Made by a program: the position numbers and the translations under genes. From contig JAUIRK010000928.1 in the NCBI GenBank assembly GCA_030549495.1, positions 199,001-263,000 on the forward strand: 64,000 bases of DNA. Reading direction: 5' to 3'. Each line of letters begins with the position of its first letter. Within the stretch, counting starts at the first letter, position 1. The notes under the pieces are model-generated. The model was not told the DNA's origin and ran no database searches. It was given only the letters and a program-made list of their open reading frames with translations. Shown here piece after piece: positions 60,219 to 64,000 of the stretch. This stretch comes from Nectonema munidae. Taxonomy: Eukaryota; Nematomorpha; Nectonematoida; Nectonematidae.

Positions 60219-61599
60219 GTAAGCACTCCTCTTTATTTCCTTAATTGTCAAAGAAAACACTTTTCTGCATCTTTCTGAACAAATGCTTGCATCAAAGTTG
60301 AGGCAGCAGGGTGGGGAGACGAGACTCTGATTTCTTACAATGAAAATATATCCGTTTCCATTGATGATGATTGATACAAGTAACCTAAGCATCTTTCTTC
60401 TGATCTTGTAATTCTTACAAGGTACACGATAAAGATTCTTAGTTATATTTTTAAGTAAAATTTTCCTCTTTTTTATGTATACCCTTTTCATGATTTCAAA
60501 CAATGATACCCCATCTAGAGCGAACAAAAATTGACCTAATAACTACAAAATTATTGACTTTATGTAAAAAAAATATTGACTTTTTCAGAATTGTAAAAAA
60601 AAACTATATAGCAGTTTTAAACAAAATTTCCAAAGAAAAAAATCCCTGGATTCTATAACTTCAAATTTCTAACTATGGGGCGTCTTTTTTTCTGGCATGC
60701 TTGTTTTACTCAAAAAGCCCTTGGCTGCATTTACAAGTTACTGCAACCCCAAATTTAAACGCTATTCGACATTTTCATGCTTACCTAAATTTATAAATAT
60801 GATGATGGTGTCTCAGTAAATGTGAGTCAAAATATAATATGAAAATAAATATAAATGGCTTCATTCCGCAAGATAAAGTACCGGGGTGTAATTGTCGACC
60901 TGAAAGAAAAATTTCTGAGAATGGAGCCAAAAACAATAAGACAAATTTAAGGTTGTCCTGTTTCTTTACAATCGTTAAATCTAAACGACTGGCAAAATAA
61001 AAGATTCTCAAAAAGTTAACACAATTCATACAGTACAATTAAGGAACAAGCTAAGGAAGCCTGAAATTTTTAAAGAAATTCTATAAATGTCAATAGGAAA
61101 GACAGGTAGATCATCAATGTTTGAAGCAAGCATAAAAAGCAATCTCTGGGCCTATCATAATAATGGCGAAAGAGCCGTAAAACTGGTACGTCTTCTGTGA
61201 TATCACTTGCACGCAAAATAAAATAAAGACTCCCAAAAAAATTATAATCGTGCCAAACAAAATCATATGAATGAGCAAGCGTAAAAGCCCTGGTCATCCT
61301 CCTAGCCAAACTGATAAGCCCTAATAACTCTAAAATCTTTTCCTACTCGCCATTGATTCGGACAATGAAGAGATCTACAAATTTCTTTTAAAATTGCACA
61401 AAAAGTTTGGAAGAAATAAGCGACTCAAAATAAAGTATGAAAATTGTTTTTTTTGTTTTTCTTTCTTGTGATTTTTAATAAATAAAATGTTCATACTAAA
61501 ATCTACAGCTTAAAAGCACAACAGAGATTTTCGAAATTTTTTAAATCATATAAACACAATTTTTTTTTAAAGATAAAGACAGACAACGTTAGTAAAATA

Positions 61600-62940
61600 A
61601 GTGACATTATAAGTGAAAAGTTCAATAAAATTTTTTAGCTTTATTAAACAGAAGAATTAAAATATACAAGAAAATAATTAGAAATATTAGAAGATGAAAA
61701 GTTTCTATCTTTTGCTAGAAGTTTTTTTTTAGCATAGAAAAAGACCTCTCTACTGAGCAAGTTGTAGCTTGGCAATTCTGCAACTCTGCATAAATACTCG
61801 GAGATATATCTTGCTTTTTCAGTTGTCGTTGTTTTCACATTTTTTATTCAAATAGTTTTTGATTCCACAATCATCTTGATAGAATAAAAAAGTTTTGAGG
61901 CATTTTTAATGCTAAAATTTGTCGATTCAATTTTTTCAACAAGTTGCGCCAGCTAGATATAGTTTTGTTTTATGTTAACCAGCTGTTCATGTAACTTTGA
62001 ACAACTGACGCTCTCTTTTGCTTTTTTAAACAAAACTCCATTTTTGCTTTCAAAATTATTCACGATTTCTTTTACTTTTGGTAAGTGATCGCAGTAGTAA
62101 GAAGCAGCATTCAACCAGCTGGCCCACCTTGTAACAATTGAAGCTGAAGGCTATCCGATACTTTCAAAAGCAAATTTTCTTTTCCTATTTTTAACAGTGA
62201 GGGCCTTGATTGAGGCAATCCAGTCATCAACTTTATTTTCATTGATTTTAATATTTTTCCACCAGCTACGTTATATTTTGCTGCAGGCGTCAGTAACAAC
62301 AAAAATTTACTTTTTCTACTTCAAACTTTCTTAAAGTGTCATCTACCAGCAAAACTAAACTTTTTGATGTCAAATGATTTTCAATTATTTTAGCATCAAT
62401 AAGATATGTTTTCTCAGGCGCATCAGTTGAACCAATTAAAATATTAACAAACGTTTTTTCTTGAATTTCACTTTCATCAACCATCAAAAAAACCTTTTTA
62501 CCCATAATTTTTTTTCTGATCTTTTCTAACATATCTTCAGCAAGATCTTTAACTAAGATTCTACTAGAAGAAACAAGTGGTAATATGTATCCTAAACTGG
62601 TAAAAAAAAATTCATTGATGGATGAGATAGTTTGTGCAGAGGTATGTTTGCTTCGAGAAAAGTTTTGACTAAGTTTTTTGAAAATGTTTTATTAGTAGGT
62701 TCCAAGTAAGTGGAAATAGGATTACTATTTGACGTACTTGGTAAACTAAGCTGATGTTTTCTTCCTTTTCTATGATGTTCAACAAAAAAGTTTTTTTCAT
62801 GCTTATCAACTACATTGCATAGTTTACAGAGTAACTTTCCTTCAGAAGAAAAAGTAAATTCTTTAGGATATTTTTTGAATAATTAAGTTTATTTTAGTAA
62901 ATTTACTCGAAGCAGTTTTTGGCATTGCGATTTTTACTTA
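61600..62940 (-). mobile_element. hAT-like transposase remnant (zinc-finger subtype)
   Basis: From 62930 on the minus strand: MPKTASSKFTKINLIIQKIS, then in shifted frames EFTFSSEGKLLCKLCNVVDK and HHRKGRKHQLSLPSTSN (a C2H2-like finger). KLSHPSINEFF, MGKKVFLMVDESEIQEKTFV and NILIGSTDAPEKTYLID form the first catalytic region. Later pieces include QLVECCFLLL and EKARYISEYLCRVAELPSYN with LLSREVFFYAKKK near 61800-61700. Many stops and shifts. ATTGACTTT repeats flank it on both sides (60559-60586 and 62995-63155). Confidence 0.6.
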
Positions 62941-63340
62941 AATAAGGAACACAAACAATTAAAAAACTTGAACAAAAAGGTTTGAAAAAAATATTGACAT
63001 AAAAAAAATTATTGACTTTAAAAGAAAATATAATTTACTTTATTGACTTAAAAAAATTTTTTTTGTATTAAAAAAACATATAATAATCAAAAATACTTGT
63101 TTTCAACAACTTTGAAGACTTTTAAAAAAATTGTCTTTATTGACTTTATTCCCCCTACAGTCATCAGTCATCACTATATTTATAGAATATAAAAATAATT
63201 GCTTATACTTTAATTGCCAAAAAATTTGAGAAATTATTGGAATATAGTTATTTTAAAATGTTATCAAATGACTGTGCACTCTTAATAATAAACCATGAAC
63301 GAATAAAAAAATACCATTCATTACTGCTGTTTTATTTTTT

Positions 63341-63560
63341 TCACCACAATATTTTGGATTCTGCGCAAAGTTGATACACACGCGAATCCACACTCCAACT
63401 ATGTGAGCATTTTTGAAGAGAAAAGTGTTCACTCATTTTCAAATAAAAATATTTTTGTGACCGACTGTTGCTTATTCTAATAATGAGATGGCGTATTTGG
63501 GGGCCAACAAAAACAACATTCATATAGAGCATACGTTCTCCTCCAAAGGAAAAAATCTTT
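63341..63560 (-). mobile_element. Possible fragment of the same family as 53142-53560
   Basis: The minus strand reads NVVFVGPQIRHLI, resembling the IFVGPQIR segment that I recall in the longer proteins carrying the CYFCMV domain found at 53142-53560. The rest of the frame is not recognisable. Confidence 0.3.
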
Positions 63561-64000
63561 CGGTGCGTGTATTTTCAATACAAAATTAGCTAATCTTCAA
63601 CATTGTCTACTCCACACACCTTATCAATCTTTATTGATCAAGGGAAGTAAGGTTTTATTAGTCTTAATCCAGGTTACTCCATTTGATCTCATGCTCATCC
63701 TTAGATGATGCAAGCGATTTCTTGATTTTAATGCTGTTTTGTATCAAATAATGTCATCTGTTTTTTTTGGGATCAAATGAGTTCATCATAATTTCGATTT
63801 TTTCTATTATAAATGTTTTCCAAAATACTTTTTAGTTTTTAAGATTGTCAAATGTCATATTGTATTAGAATCACAGTTCTCTGAATATCCCGTTCAATTT
63901 GCTCTTAACCATGTTTTTTTCGCATATTAGCTAATCGCTTCGTTGAATGTATGCCAATATAATATAACACATGGCATTTCACCATTAACAATATAGAACT

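Larger units (their letters stand above)
60219..64000 (+). other. SIN3 intron 13, open at the window edge
   Basis: No downstream SIN3 exon could be found (the conserved NNNWYIF..LHQILC region was looked for on both strands). The stretch holds a decayed hAT at about 61600-62930 and AT-rich DNA. Confidence 0.6.

Noticed and set aside
59888-60527. Long minus-strand frames with Ile-rich and His-rich runs opposite SIN3 exon 13.
   Set aside because: They are reverse-complement shadows of the GAT repeat; the plus-strand exon is conserved and spliced.

Overview
This is a strongly AT-rich, repeat-dense animal nuclear sequence. Host genes are split by short introns (50-75 bp) and by long introns full of transposons. 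The gene families (SIN3, ferroportin, PIG-T) and the mix of piggyBac, hAT and several LINE types fit an arthropod. A crustacean such as a parasitic copepod is my best guess, from composition and repeat content only.

Layout. 1-7.7 kb is gene-poor and holds, on the minus strand, a zinc-finger LINE remnant (1.2-1.85 kb), two exons matching the N-terminal part of PIG-T (2.56-2.99 kb) and an unrecognised terminal exon (5.91-6.18 kb). 7.74-9.16 kb (minus) is an intact single-exon ferroportin (SLC40) gene. 9.75-33.85 kb is a head-to-tail tandem duplication of a roughly 12 kb block. Each unit carries a LINE reverse-transcriptase piece, a ubiquitin-like exon, a 150-bp satellite, a hAT end, a second LINE remnant, and a piggyBac element inserted into an RNase-H-bearing LINE. 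Unit 1 has lost about 1.1 kb of the first LINE. Unit 2 has a shorter satellite that includes a suspicious stretch of many tiny deletions.

35.85-60.22 kb (plus) is most of a SIN3 corepressor gene in 13 exons, with PAH1, PAH2, an acidic tract, PAH3 and the HDAC-interaction region all readable. The C-terminal part must lie beyond the window. Phases agree at every junction; one 50-bp intron uses a GC-AG pair. The long introns hold a ZBED-type hAT with an unassigned transposase-like element inside it, a small piggyBac with TTAA at one end, a 3.1-kb hAT interrupted by a LINE insertion that has clean target duplications, several hAT MITEs (two share one target site), LINE fragments, and a further hAT downstream of exon 13.

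The host genes are functionally unrelated: iron export (ferroportin), GPI-anchor attachment (PIG-T) and transcriptional repression (SIN3). Mobile DNA makes up much of what lies between and inside them. I saw no tRNA, rRNA or CRISPR, and no convincing virus-like element.
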